DNA from: Limnohabitans sp. WS1
GTDB lineage: Bacteria; Pseudomonadota; Gammaproteobacteria; Burkholderiales; Burkholderiaceae_C
Assembly (NCBI RefSeq): GCF_003063265.1
Contig: NZ_NERU01000008.1
Location: forward strand, 1-64,000
Direction: 5' to 3'
Length of the DNA stretch: 64,000 nucleotides
The position numbers and the translations under genes were made by a program. A model generated the notes under the pieces. That model did no database searches and was not told the DNA's origin. It saw nothing but the letters and a program-made list of their open reading frames with translations. Below, piece by piece: positions 16,839 through 25,257 of the stretch. Position 1 is the first letter of the stretch; each line of letters begins with the position of its first letter.

Positions 16839-19202
16839 ATGCAGAAAATCCTGGCCCAACTGGCCGCAGAAATCCGTATCCGCCCTGACCAGGTCAAGAC
16901 CGCCGTGGAGCTGCTCGATGGCGGTGCCACCGTCCCCTTCATCGCCCGTTACCGCAAAGAAGTGACCGGCGGCCTGGACGACATCCAGTTGCGCGAGCTG
17001 GAGTCGCGTCTGGGTTATTTGCGCGAGCTGGAAGACCGCCGTGCCGCCGTGATCAAGAGCATCACCGAGCAGGGCAAGATGACGCCCGAATTGCTGGCCG
17101 CCATCGACGCCGCGCCCACCAAACAAGAGCTGGAAGACCTGTATTTGCCCTTCAAGCCCAAGCGCCGCACCAAAGGCATGATTGCCCGCGAAGCAGGACT
17201 GGAGCCTTTGGCGGACAAGCTGTTTGCCGACCCGACGCTGGACCCGCACGCCGAGGCGCAAGCCTTTGTGCTGCCTGCAGGCGCTATTGAAGGGGCCGAC
17301 TTCACCACCACCGCCGCCGTGCTGGACGGCGTACGCGATTTGCTGAGCGAGCGCTGGGCTGAAGACGCATCACTCGTGCAAGCCCTGCGCGAATGGCTGT
17401 GGAACGAGGGCCTTTTCAAAAGCAAGCTGGCCGACGGCAAAGACGAGAACAACGCCGATGTGTCCAAGTTCCGTGATTACTTTGACTACGACGAGCCGAT
17501 TGGCCGCGTGCCCAGCCACCGCGCTTTGGCCGTGTTTCGCGGTCGTGCTTTGGAAATGCTGGACGCCAAGTTGGTCTTGCCCGTGGAGCCCGAACCCGGC
17601 AAACCCAGCATCGCCGAAGGCAAGATCGCCATGCACCTGGGCTGGAGCCATTCGGCACGCCCCTCGGACGACCTGATTCGTAAATGTGTGGCCTGGACCT
17701 GGCGCGTGAAACTCAGCCTGTCCACCGAGCGTGACCTGTTTGCCCGCTTGCGCGAAGAAGCCGAAAAAGTCGCCATCAAGGTCTTCAGCGACAACCTGCG
17801 CGACCTGCTGCTGGCCGCACCCGCAGGCCCGCGCGTGGTCATGGGGCTGGACCCGGGCATCCGCACCGGCGTGAAAGTGGCCGTGGTCGATGCCACCGGC
17901 AAGCTGGTCGACACCTCTACGGTGTACCCGCACGAGCCGCGCAAGGACTGGGAGGGTTCGCTGTTCACCCTGGCCAAGCTGTGCGAAAAGCACAACGTCA
18001 ACCTGATCGCCATTGGCAACGGCACGGCCAGCCGCGAGACCGACAAGCTGGCGGGGGACTTGATCAAGCAGCTGGCCCGCCTTCGTGACGGTGTTGAGAT
18101 TCAGAAGGTCGTGGTCAGCGAGGCTGGCGCTTCGGTGTATTCGGCCAGTGAATTCGCCAGCCAAGAAATGCCCGATGTGGACGTGAGCCTGCGCGGCGCG
18201 GCCTCCATTGCCCGCCGCCTGCAAGACCCGCTGTCTGAATTGGTCAAGATCGACCCCAAAGCGATTGGTGTGGGCCAATACCAGCACGATGTGAACCAAA
18301 GCGAGTTGGCCAAAACGCTGGATGCGGTGGTGGAGGACTGCGTGAACTCGGTGGGCGTGGACCTGAACACGGCCAGCGTGCCGCTGCTCACCCGCGTGTC
18401 GGGTTTGTCGTCCAGCGTGGCCAAATCGGTTGTGCGTTGGCGCGATGCCAACGGCGTGTTCAAAACCCGTCAGGATTTGCTCAAAGTCACTGGCCTGGGT
18501 GCCAAGACCTTCGAGCAAAGCGCTGGCTTTTTGCGCATTCGCGGTGGCGACAACCCGCTCGACATGACGGGCGTTCACCCCGAAACCTACCCGGTGGTCG
18601 AGCAGATCATCGTCAAGACCGCCAAGCCGATCCAAGAGATCATGGGCCGTTCGGATGTTTTGAAAACCCTCAAGCCTGAGCTGTTTGCCAACGACAAATT
18701 CGGTGCCATCACCATCAAAGACATCTTGGGCGAGCTGGAAAAACCCGGCCGCGACCCGCGCCCTGACTTCAAAGTGGCCCGCCTGGCCGACGGCGTGGAA
18801 GACATCAAAGACCTGAAAGAGGGCATGACCCTGGAGGGCACCGTGAGCAACGTGGCCCAATTTGGCGCGTTTGTGGACTTGGGCGTACACCAAGACGGCT
18901 TGGTCCATGTGAGCCAGCTGGCCAACAAGTTCGTGACCGACGCCCGCGAAGTGGTCAAAACCGGCGACATCGTCAAAGTCAAGGTGCTCGAAGTCGACGT
19001 GGCCCGCAAGCGCATCAGCTTGACCATGAAGCTCGACGCTGCACCTGCCCGGCGCGATGGCCCCCGCGACAACAAGTTTGAAGGGGCAGGGCGCGACAAC
19101 CGGCAGCGTGGCGGCGGCGGTGGTTACACCTCGCCCCCTGCACCCGGTGCAGGTTCGGCCATGGCCAGTGCGTTTGCCAAGTTGCAGGGCTTGAAGAAAT
19201 AA
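16839..19202 (+). CDS. tex: Tex-family RNA-binding transcription accessory protein
   Basis: This 787-residue protein is full length for Tex. The N-terminal helical region includes the family stretch GGATVPFIARYRKEVTGGL. A YqgF-like RNase-H fold follows (VVMGLDPGIRTGVKVAVVD, about residue 335), then helix-hairpin-helix repeats around 500-570 (GLGAKTFEQSAGFLRI), then an S1 RNA-binding domain (LEGTVSNVAQFGAFVDLG, about 665-735). A Gly/Arg-rich tail follows. Tex binds nucleic acid and affects transcription and stress tolerance. It is transcribed alone and divergent from the lipoprotein gene. Confidence 0.96.
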   Translation: MQKILAQLAAEIRIRPDQVKTAVELLDGGATVPFIARYRKEVTGGLDDIQLRELESRLGYLRELEDRRAAVIKSITEQGKMTPELLAAIDAAPTKQELEDLYLPFKPKRRTKGMIAREAGLEPLADKLFADPTLDPHAEAQAFVLPAGAIEGADFTTTAAVLDGVRDLLSERWAEDASLVQALREWLWNEGLFKSKLADGKDENNADVSKFRDYFDYDEPIGRVPSHRALAVFRGRALEMLDAKLVLPVEPEPGKPSIAEGKIAMHLGWSHSARPSDDLIRKCVAWTWRVKLSLSTERDLFARLREEAEKVAIKVFSDNLRDLLLAAPAGPRVVMGLDPGIRTGVKVAVVDATGKLVDTSTVYPHEPRKDWEGSLFTLAKLCEKHNVNLIAIGNGTASRETDKLAGDLIKQLARLRDGVEIQKVVVSEAGASVYSASEFASQEMPDVDVSLRGAASIARRLQDPLSELVKIDPKAIGVGQYQHDVNQSELAKTLDAVVEDCVNSVGVDLNTASVPLLTRVSGLSSSVAKSVVRWRDANGVFKTRQDLLKVTGLGAKTFEQSAGFLRIRGGDNPLDMTGVHPETYPVVEQIIVKTAKPIQEIMGRSDVLKTLKPELFANDKFGAITIKDILGELEKPGRDPRPDFKVARLADGVEDIKDLKEGMTLEGTVSNVAQFGAFVDLGVHQDGLVHVSQLANKFVTDAREVVKTGDIVKVKVLEVDVARKRISLTMKLDAAPARRDGPRDNKFEGAGRDNRQRGGGGGYTSPPAPGAGSAMASAFAKLQGLKK

Positions 19203-19236
19203 GCGCCTTCACTCTGATCCCTTCAAGTCATCAAGC

Positions 19237-19256
19237 AAGATACATAATTGCATCTT
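19237..19256 (+). promoter_or_regulatory. Imperfect palindrome upstream of vapB (candidate operator)
   Basis: AAGAT (19237-19241) and ATCTT (19252-19256) form arms of a 20-bp imperfect palindrome containing a -10-like CATAAT (19243-19248). Ribbon-helix-helix VapB antitoxins usually repress their own operon at such a site. No convincing -35 was found. Confidence 0.45.
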
Positions 19257-19277
19257 CTTTGATGCCCGGAGCTTTTG

Positions 19278-19481
19278 ATGCGAACCACCGTGACCATTGA
19301 CGATCAGCTCTACCAAAGGGCCTTGGAAGTGGCCGACCCGTCCATGGACAAGGCCGATTTGTTTCGCGAGGCCATCAAGGCCTTTGTCCGCACGCAAGCG
19401 GCCAAACGCCTGGCCGCACTGGGCGGCGCCCAAGTGGACATGCCCGACATTCCCCGACGTGCGCAGGACTTGCCCGCATGA
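19278..19481 (+). CDS. vapB: VapB-like antitoxin (ribbon-helix-helix)
   Basis: This 67-residue protein starts [19 protein letters not shown], a ribbon-helix-helix DNA-binding N-terminus. It should bind the operator and, with its C-terminal tail ([12 protein letters not shown]), neutralise the VapC toxin. A TTG one codon upstream also fits the frame, but the ATG is more likely. The stop overlaps the vapC start by ATGA. This is the upstream partner of a two-gene type II toxin-antitoxin module. Confidence 0.82.
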   Translation: MRTTVTIDDQLYQRALEVADPSMDKADLFREAIKAFVRTQAAKRLAALGGAQVDMPDIPRRAQDLPA

Positions 19482-19858
19482 CGCCTGTTTTGGTGGACAC
19501 CTCGGTGTGGGTGGACCACTTCAGGCGCGGCAATGAGGCCTTGGTGGCGCTGCTGGTGCAGGATCGGGTGTTGATCCATCCGTGCATTCTGGGCGAAATC
19601 GCTTGCGGCACGCCGCCCCGGCGTGCTCAAACCTTGGCCGATCTGGCATCGCTGCAAGCTGCCCAACAAGCCAGCTTGCCGGAGATGCTGGATTTCATCG
19701 AGCGCGAACAGCTTTTTGGGCGCGGTTGCGGCTGGGTTGACTTGCAACTCTTGGCCGCCACCTGCCTGAGTCAAGGGGCCGTGCTGTGGTCGCTTGACTT
19801 GCGTCTGCAAGCCTTAGCTGAGCGCTTGGGCCGCGCCTACCGTAGCCCCGTGCACTGA
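19478..19858 (+). CDS. vapC: VapC-like PIN-domain ribonuclease toxin
   Basis: This 126-residue PIN protein carries the acidic residues of the nuclease site: Asp in [11 protein letters not shown] near the start, Glu in ILGEIACG, and Asp in [10 protein letters not shown] near residue 87. VapC toxins cleave tRNA or rRNA. It overlaps the antitoxin gene by 4 nt. GEIACG-type VapC proteins belong to the group next to short RHH antitoxins, as here. Confidence 0.85.
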   Translation: MTPVLVDTSVWVDHFRRGNEALVALLVQDRVLIHPCILGEIACGTPPRRAQTLADLASLQAAQQASLPEMLDFIEREQLFGRGCGWVDLQLLAATCLSQGAVLWSLDLRLQALAERLGRAYRSPVH

Positions 19859-19885
19859 ATACCTCTGTGAGCCACTGATCCCACC

Positions 19886-20977
19886 ATGCAAGCCCTTCAC
19901 ATCCACGCCGGCCCCAAGGCCCTGGCCCACATCCGCGAACACGGCCTGCGGCCCGAACACATCGGTGTCATTCCGGGCGCAGCCGGGGGCCCCAAAGGCC
20001 TGATCCTCGGCCCACTCGACCGCTTCATCTTCGGCGAGTGGCTGGCCCAAAGCAGCCAGCCCGTGGACCTGGTGGGCGCATCGATTGGCGCTTGGCGCAT
20101 GGCCACCGCTTGCCTGAATGAGCCGGTGGCCGCGTTTGAACGGCTGGAGCACGACTACATCCACCAGCATTACGAACCGCTGCCGGGCAAAAAGCGCGTG
20201 AGCGCCGAGCAGGTGAGCGATGCGTTTGGACACAGCCTGCAAGCCTTTTATGGTGGCCGCATTGGCGAGGTGCTGCGCCACCCGCGTTACCGCCTGCACA
20301 TCGTCACCGCGCGCGGGCGGCATATCCTGCACCGCGAACACCCTCTGGCCACGCCACTGGGCTATGCGGGGGCATTTTTGAGCAACGCCGTGCACCGCAG
20401 GGCCTTGGGCGGCTGGTTGGAGCGGGTGGTGTTTTCAGGGCAGGGCGCGGCTTTGCCGTTTGACGCGCAAGACTTTCGCACCCGCGCCGTGGGCCTGACC
20501 GAAGGCAACTTCATGCCCGCGCTGCAAGCCAGCTGCTCCATCCCCTTTGCCCTCAAAGCCGTGCACGACATCCCCGGCGCACCGGCTGGCGCCTATTGGG
20601 ACGGCGGCATCACCGACTACCACCTGCACCTGAACTGGACCGCGCCGACAGCGGAACAGGGCCCCGAGCGTGCCATCGTGCTGTATCCGCACTTTCAGCA
20701 AAACGTGGTGCCCGGCTGGCTCGACAAAGCCCTGAAATGGCGGCACGGGGCGACGCCGTTTCTCGACAGCACCATCGTGTTGGCCCCCAACCCCGAATGG
20801 GTCAAAACCCTGCCGAACGGCAAACTGCCCGACCGCAAGGACTTCATGACCTATGACCGCGATTTGGCGGGGCGGGTGAAGGTGTGGAATGCGGCTGCCA
20901 GCGTGGCGCAGCAGATGGCGGATGAATTTGCGCAGTGGGTGGAGCAGGGTAGAGCGCAAAACGTGTTGCCGCTCTGA
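19886..20977 (+). CDS. Patatin-like phospholipase family protein
   Basis: This 363-residue protein has patatin-type features: the oxyanion-like Gly-rich stretch IPGAAGGPKGLILG near residue 31, the nucleophile elbow GASIGAW near residue 71, and DGGITDYH (DGG, the Asp of the Ser-Asp dyad) near residue 240. It probably hydrolyses acyl lipids. No signal peptide is evident. Its stop codon at 20975-20977 coincides with the edge of an integrase remnant, suggesting that a deletion or insertion trimmed or fused its 3' end. Confidence 0.82.
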   Translation: MQALHIHAGPKALAHIREHGLRPEHIGVIPGAAGGPKGLILGPLDRFIFGEWLAQSSQPVDLVGASIGAWRMATACLNEPVAAFERLEHDYIHQHYEPLPGKKRVSAEQVSDAFGHSLQAFYGGRIGEVLRHPRYRLHIVTARGRHILHREHPLATPLGYAGAFLSNAVHRRALGGWLERVVFSGQGAALPFDAQDFRTRAVGLTEGNFMPALQASCSIPFALKAVHDIPGAPAGAYWDGGITDYHLHLNWTAPTAEQGPERAIVLYPHFQQNVVPGWLDKALKWRHGATPFLDSTIVLAPNPEWVKTLPNGKLPDRKDFMTYDRDLAGRVKVWNAAASVAQQMADEFAQWVEQGRAQNVLPL

Positions 20978-21105
20978 AGAACGTCTTTGTACAAAAAGAG
21001 CAAGGCCGACAGTGCCTGCTCGTGCGTGCTGCTAGACACCCGCCTGTCGGCGGCCAGCATGGTCAAAAATGTCATGACCTCAGCCGCCCCCACGCCCCTC
21101 GGGTG
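20974..21105 (-). pseudogene. Fragment of integron-type tyrosine recombinase (IntI N-terminal region)
   Basis: About 44 codons on the minus strand read HPRGVGAAEVMTFLTML then AADRRVSSSTHEQALSALL and FLYKDVLQ. This matches the SAM-like N-terminal DNA-binding domain of integron integrases (consensus RHP..MG..EVE.FLS.LA..R.VS.STH.QAL.ALLFLY..VL). The catalytic domain with R-H-R-Y is absent. One end abuts the patatin stop, and the other fades into AT-rich DNA near 21110. The orientation, reading away from the cassette-like genes to the right, is that of a true intI. Identity is strong for the family, less certain between IntI and a related XerC-type recombinase. Confidence 0.7.
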
Positions 21106-21433
21106 ACACATTGGCCCGGCTGCACAAGCCGAGAAAAAAAAATAGTAGTCAATAAAATTAATATTTTTAGTATCACAGCTATAGTGGTGGGGGCTCAAGA
21201 ACTTCCTCAACGGATCAAGCAGGCGGATGGTCTGCTAAACAGGACTGGTGGGTTTCATGGCAAATTTACTTTTGGATATTTATCCATCGCTTGTCCACGC
21301 TAGCCAGTCCGCAAGAGGCTTGCCGATGATTGGCCGGGCTGATGTGTCCGACTGGTCCGGTTTTATTCCGCAGGTTTTGCGGGATTCATGACGTTGGACC
21401 GCAAAAACTTTGCACGAGAAATTGGAGACCCAC
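21106..21433. other. Non-coding stretch between integrase fragment and VOC gene
   Basis: About 330 bp with no credible gene. The left part is AT-rich (21130-21185) and the remainder is unlike its neighbours in composition. A heptamer GTTGGAC at 21393-21399 fits the integron core-site consensus GTTRRRY and lies 35 bp before the next gene, where a cassette boundary would be expected. The match is short and could be chance. Confidence 0.5.
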
Positions 21434-21787
21434 ATGCTTCCGATATGCGTTCAGACCATCTTTGTATCCGATCTAGACCGGGCAATCCGCTTTTATAGCG
21501 ACGGCTTGGGCTATGAGGTCAAAGCACGCTATGGGCCGTGCATTGCCCAGCTCAAGACAGGATCAACGACGCTCATCCTCGAGCAAATTGAGGGGCTGCA
21601 TCCTGGGGTGCCCACAACCGTTCTTTCATTTCAAACCACCGACATACGAGCAGCCATGCGCAGTGTCGTTGACGCGGGGGGCGAGCTGGTGGACGCAGAG
21701 CCTCAAAGATGTCCGGTCGGTTTTGTGGTGAAGTTCCGCGACCCCTCCGGTGTGCTGCATGACCTTCTCCAATTCGATGCGCTCTGA
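21434..21787 (+). CDS. VOC-superfamily (glyoxalase/bleomycin-resistance-like) protein
   Basis: This 117-residue protein has the betaalphabetabetabeta layout of the vicinal-oxygen-chelate fold: MLPICVQTIFVSDLDRAIRF, FYSDGLGYEV, then ATP-less strands ending GFVVKFRDPSGVLHDLLQF. The Glu/His metal-type positions are partly present, but function cannot be named. Such proteins often bind drugs or serve as small detoxifying enzymes, and are frequent integron cassette cargo. The ATG is preceded by GGAGA. It overlaps the downstream HAD gene. An upstream TTG at 21410 is less likely. Confidence 0.82.
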   Translation: MLPICVQTIFVSDLDRAIRFYSDGLGYEVKARYGPCIAQLKTGSTTLILEQIEGLHPGVPTTVLSFQTTDIRAAMRSVVDAGGELVDAEPQRCPVGFVVKFRDPSGVLHDLLQFDAL

Positions 21788-22475
21788 TCTGTCATTCGAT
21801 CAACATGTTGCTACTCGTCCAATCAGCGCTGTCATCTTCGATATGGATGGCCTTTTACTTGACACCGTTCCACTTTATGCAGAAGCGATGGTGCAGGCCG
21901 GTCAGGACGTTGGCGTCAACATCACCCACAGCTATGTCCTCTCGCTGGTTGGCCTTCTCGGAAGTGAACTGAAAGCCCGGCTAATCGACGACCATGATCT
22001 GGGCTTTCCGATCACAAACTATCTGAAGGCAATGAATACCCGATTGGAACCACGACTCGGCGGACGGGTTTCTCTAAAGCCTGGCGCTGCAGACCTGGCA
22101 AAGTACCTTTCCTCCCAAAAAGTCCCACTCGCCATCGCAACGTCGATGAAACATGCAGAGGCGCGGCACCATCTGGATGCAACGGGTTTGAGTCCCTACT
22201 TTCAGATCGTGGCAGCCCGAGACGATGTTGCACAAGGGAAGCCGTACCCAGACGTTTACTTTAAGGCCATGAGCATGCTCGGCTCGGCGCCTGCATCGTG
22301 CGTTGCGCTCGAAGACTCATTCAACGGCGTCAGAGCAGCGCATGCAGCTGGAGCGATGACCATCATGTTCCCGGACGTGCAGATTCCCACAAAGGAAATT
22401 GAAGGGCTATGCGTCCAAGTCGCCCGGGATCTTTACAGAGTAAAGGCCATTCTCAGTGCCAGCACGGACACCTAA
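21777..22475 (+). CDS. HAD-superfamily hydrolase (beta-phosphoglucomutase-like)
   Basis: This 232-residue HAD phosphatase has motif I DMDGLLLDT (nucleophile and acid Asp), a cap domain, motif II in LAIATSMK, Lys in DDVAQGKPYPDVYF and acidic motif IV in ALEDSFNGVRAA. The start is uncertain: the ATG at 21777 overlaps the VOC stop, and GTG 21750 or ATG 21759 are alternatives. Composition is lower in GC than the surrounding core genes. The stop TAA lies inside ACCTAAC, which fits the inverse core-site consensus RYYYAAC of integron attC sites, but no matching right half was found. Confidence 0.85.
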   Translation: MRSDLSFDQHVATRPISAVIFDMDGLLLDTVPLYAEAMVQAGQDVGVNITHSYVLSLVGLLGSELKARLIDDHDLGFPITNYLKAMNTRLEPRLGGRVSLKPGAADLAKYLSSQKVPLAIATSMKHAEARHHLDATGLSPYFQIVAARDDVAQGKPYPDVYFKAMSMLGSAPASCVALEDSFNGVRAAHAAGAMTIMFPDVQIPTKEIEGLCVQVARDLYRVKAILSASTDT

Positions 22476-22507
22476 CGAGTAAAAAGAAGCGCACAACAGG
22501 CTTCATC

Positions 22508-22536
22508 TTGATCCATACGGCAAACTGCCGTATCCT
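22508..22536 (+). promoter_or_regulatory. Promoter with palindromic operator for the DUF1778-GNAT toxin-antitoxin operon
   Basis: A -35 TTGATC (22508-22513) and -10 TATCCT (22531-22536) are separated by exactly 17 bp. The spacer holds a perfect palindrome, ATACGGCA (22515-22522) and TGCCGTAT (22526-22533) around AAC, that runs into the -10. A repressor bound there would block RNA polymerase. This is the expected design for autorepression by the antitoxin-toxin complex. The RBS AGGAGGT (22543-22549) follows. Confidence 0.78.
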
Positions 22537-22556
22537 CGCATCAGGAGGTCACCACC

Positions 22557-22838
22557 ATGCCCGCTGCCATTTCTACCGCCCGCCTCGAAGCCCGAATCAG
22601 CACCGATTTGCATGCCATGCTCAAGCGTGCCGCCGAGCTTCAGGGCCGCACCATGACCGATTTTGTAGTGTCTGCCGTGCAGGCAGCCGCACATCAGGCC
22701 ATCGAACAAGCGGATGTCATTCGTCTGTCGCAGGCCGATCAAGCCTGTTTTGCGCAGGCGCTGCTGTCGCCACCCAAACCGGCTCCGGCTTTGGAGCGTG
22801 CCTTCAGTCGCCGCAGCAAGCTGCTGCGTTCTGAATGA
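22557..22838 (+). CDS. DUF1778 ribbon-helix-helix antitoxin (TacA-like)
   Basis: This 93-residue protein has an RHH N-terminus (ARLEARISTDLHAMLKRAA, then GRTMTDFVVSAVQAA), the hallmark of DUF1778 antitoxins that pair with GNAT toxins. The C-terminal part (QADQACFAQALLSPPKPAPAL) would wrap the toxin. The start has an excellent RBS. It overlaps the toxin gene by ATGA and lies behind a palindrome-containing promoter, consistent with autoregulation. Confidence 0.87.
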   Translation: MPAAISTARLEARISTDLHAMLKRAAELQGRTMTDFVVSAVQAAAHQAIEQADVIRLSQADQACFAQALLSPPKPAPALERAFSRRSKLLRSE

Positions 22839-23332
22839 GCCGCGCCCCGTTCCTGCTGGCCCCGCTGGACGGGGCGCATGACCGCGCCAAGTTCCATTGC
22901 GATTCGCAGCCGCTCAATCGCTACCTGCGCGAGCAAGCCACCCAGGACATTCGCCGTCGCGTTGCGGCCTGCTTTGTGGCCTTGGCAGATGGGCAGCGCA
23001 TTGCGGGGTACTACATCTTGGCCTCGGCCAGCCTGTATCTTGCCGATCTGCCGGCCAGCACCCGCAAGAAGCTGCCGCGCTACCCGACAGTGCCCGCCGT
23101 GCGCATGGGCCGCCTGGCCGTCGATCATGAATTCAAGGGACAAGGTCTGGGCGGTGCGTTACTGGCCGATGCGCTTGACCGAGCCGCTCGCTCCGAGATT
23201 GCCGCCTTCGCCCTGGTCGTGGACGCCAAGGACGAGGCGGCAGCTGCTTTTTACAGTCATCATGGTTTCATCGCCTTGCCCGACTCGCCGCTGACCCTGT
23301 TCTTGCCCTTGGCCACTGTTCAGCAATCCTGA
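22835..23332 (+). CDS. GNAT-family acetyltransferase toxin (TacT/AtaT-like)
   Basis: This 165-residue GNAT protein has the acetyl-CoA binding loop [10 protein letters not shown] near residue 108, the C-terminal [10 protein letters not shown] with the catalytic-type Tyr near residue 144, and the N-terminal [19 protein letters not shown] stretch characteristic of toxins that acetylate charged aminoacyl-tRNA. The pairing with a DUF1778 antitoxin supports this. The alternative, an ordinary small-molecule acetyltransferase, is less likely. Confidence 0.87.
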   Translation: MSRAPFLLAPLDGAHDRAKFHCDSQPLNRYLREQATQDIRRRVAACFVALADGQRIAGYYILASASLYLADLPASTRKKLPRYPTVPAVRMGRLAVDHEFKGQGLGGALLADALDRAARSEIAAFALVVDAKDEAAAAFYSHHGFIALPDSPLTLFLPLATVQQS

Positions 23333-23367
23333 AGCTTGTCGTTCACGAAAAACCTGTCCTTGTTGGC

Positions 23368-24336
23368 ATGGATAATTACGGCATGTCTTCCAATGCCCTT
23401 TACCTCACCGCCGCCCTCTACAAATTTGTCGATTTGCCTGATTTCGAGGCTCTCCAAGCCCCTTTGCAAGCCTGTTGCGAAGACAACGAGGTCAAAGGCA
23501 CTTTGCTCTTGGCCCACGAGGGTATCAACGGCACGATTGCCGGACCTGAAAACGGCATCCGCGCCGTGTTGGCGTTTTTGCGGGCCGATCCGCGCCTGGC
23601 CAGCTTGGTGCACAAAGAGTCCTGGAGCCCCAAGCCACCCTTTACCCGCATGAAGGTCAAGCTCAAAAAAGAGATCGTGACTTTGCGCGTGCCCGAGCTG
23701 GACCCGAACAAGACCGTGGGCCAGTACGTCAAGCCTGCCGATTGGAATGCCTTGCTGGCCGACCCGGGTGTGGTGGTCATCGACACACGCAACGACTACG
23801 AAGTGGCCATTGGCACCTTCAAGGGCGCGGTCAACCCGAACATCAAGAACTTTGTGCAGCTGCCCGCCTGGCTGGACGCGCAGCCCCACTTGCAGGGCGA
23901 AGCCGCCAAAAAGACCAAGGTGGCGATGTTCTGCACCGGTGGCATCCGCTGCGAAAAATCCACCGCGCTCATGAAAATGCGTGGCTTTGACGAGGTCTAC
24001 CACCTCGAAGGCGGCATCCTCAAGTACTTGGAAGAAATTCCGCCTGAGCAAAGTACCTGGGAGGGTGAGTGTTTTGTGTTTGACGAGCGCGTGAGTGTGG
24101 GCCACGGCCTGGGCGTGGGCCACCATGAGCTGTGCCGCTCTTGCCGCTGGCCTTTGAGCGAGCAGGACAAGCAGTCGCCGAACTACGTGTTGGGCGTGAG
24201 CTGCGACCATTGCCACGACCAGCGCACGCCCGAGCAAAAGGTCAAACTGGCCGAGCGTCAGCGCCAGGTCGAGCTGGCCGAATCACGGGGTGAGCTGCAT
24301 GTGGGCGCCAAGATGCCCAGCCACAACGGCCTTTGA
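23368..24336 (+). CDS. trhO: tRNA uridine(34) hydroxylase TrhO (rhodanese-related)
   Basis: This 322-residue TrhO/YceA-family protein makes 5-hydroxyuridine at tRNA position 34. It has an N-terminal acylphosphatase-like region ([16 protein letters not shown]), a central rhodanese domain ([15 protein letters not shown]) with the active Cys at residue 189 in [11 protein letters not shown], and a Cys-rich C-terminus ([20 protein letters not shown]) that could bind zinc. A second ATG at 23383 is possible. It lies just after the toxin-antitoxin pair and marks the return to core genes. Confidence 0.93.
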   Translation: MDNYGMSSNALYLTAALYKFVDLPDFEALQAPLQACCEDNEVKGTLLLAHEGINGTIAGPENGIRAVLAFLRADPRLASLVHKESWSPKPPFTRMKVKLKKEIVTLRVPELDPNKTVGQYVKPADWNALLADPGVVVIDTRNDYEVAIGTFKGAVNPNIKNFVQLPAWLDAQPHLQGEAAKKTKVAMFCTGGIRCEKSTALMKMRGFDEVYHLEGGILKYLEEIPPEQSTWEGECFVFDERVSVGHGLGVGHHELCRSCRWPLSEQDKQSPNYVLGVSCDHCHDQRTPEQKVKLAERQRQVELAESRGELHVGAKMPSHNGL

Positions 24337-24408
24337 ACCGATGTGACTGACGCGCAGGGTGTGCTGCACGAAACTGGTTCAGGTTTCACTTCAAAAGATC
24401 GGAAGAAC

Positions 24409-25257
24409 ATGAACTGGATACGCACACCCAGCTTGCTGCTGGCCACCGGTGTATTGGCCGCTTGCAGCACCCTGCCCAGCACCGGGCCTGCCGTCAGCGC
24501 TGCCCAGCCACCCGCCCAGACCGCCACGGCACCGCTGCGCAGCATGCTGTGGGTGGGCAACAGCTTTTTTTATTACAACAACTCCATGCACGGCCACCTG
24601 GGCCAATTGATGGCGGGCGCGGCCGACAATGGCAAGCGCAGTGTGCGCAATGTGTCGGCCACCATCAGCGGTTCGGGCATCAACTGGCACGATGTGGCGG
24701 CTTATTTCAAGCCCGGCGGCGTGTCGAGCTATTCGTTTGTGGGCGACAACGAGGTGCGTTTCAACACCTTTGACAAGCCGTTTGACGCGGTCATGATGAT
24801 GGACTGCAGCCAGTGCCCCATCCACCCCAAGCTGCAGCCGGTTTTTCATGAATTTGCCAAAAAACACAGCGACACAGCCCGCAAACACGGGGCTGAGCCC
24901 ATCCTGTTCATGTCGTGGGCCTATTCGGACAAGCCCGACATGACCGAGCCACTCGCGGCCGAATACACCAAGGTGGGCAAGGCCAACAACGCGCTGGTGG
25001 TGCCTGCCGGCCTGGCTTTTGCCGCATCCCAGGCCAAACGTCCGGACATCCCGCTCATCATTGGCGACAAGCGCCACCCGACCTTGCAGGGCACCTACCT
25101 GGGCGCCAGCACGGTGCTGGCTTCGGTGTTCAAAATCAACCCGATCGGCAGCAAGTACACGGCAGGTCTGCCCGCTGACGTGGCCGCGCACCTGCAAGCC
25201 GTGGCTTGGGAAACTGCCCAGAAGTACCACGCCGAGCACGGTCGAGGCAGCCTTTGA
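24409..25257 (+). CDS. SGNH/GDSL-hydrolase-like putative lipoprotein
   Basis: This 282-residue protein has a lipoprotein signal ending in VLAAC (Cys near residue 19). The mature start LWVGNSFFYYNN resembles block I of SGNH hydrolases, where GNS carries the nucleophile. GDKRHPTLQGTYLGA near the C-terminus resembles block V, with Asp and His three residues apart. It probably acts as an envelope-anchored esterase. The frame extends 22 codons upstream of the chosen ATG, but GGAAG precedes 24409 and the signal peptide starts there. Confidence 0.78.
   Translation: MNWIRTPSLLLATGVLAACSTLPSTGPAVSAAQPPAQTATAPLRSMLWVGNSFFYYNNSMHGHLGQLMAGAADNGKRSVRNVSATISGSGINWHDVAAYFKPGGVSSYSFVGDNEVRFNTFDKPFDAVMMMDCSQCPIHPKLQPVFHEFAKKHSDTARKHGAEPILFMSWAYSDKPDMTEPLAAEYTKVGKANNALVVPAGLAFAASQAKRPDIPLIIGDKRHPTLQGTYLGASTVLASVFKINPIGSKYTAGLPADVAAHLQAVAWETAQKYHAEHGRGSL

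Noticed and set aside
22470..22600. Complete attC site after the HAD gene
   Set aside because: Only a left-half heptamer (ACCTAAC) fits. No matching GTTRRRY-type right half follows within 130 bp, so the site is at most a remnant.
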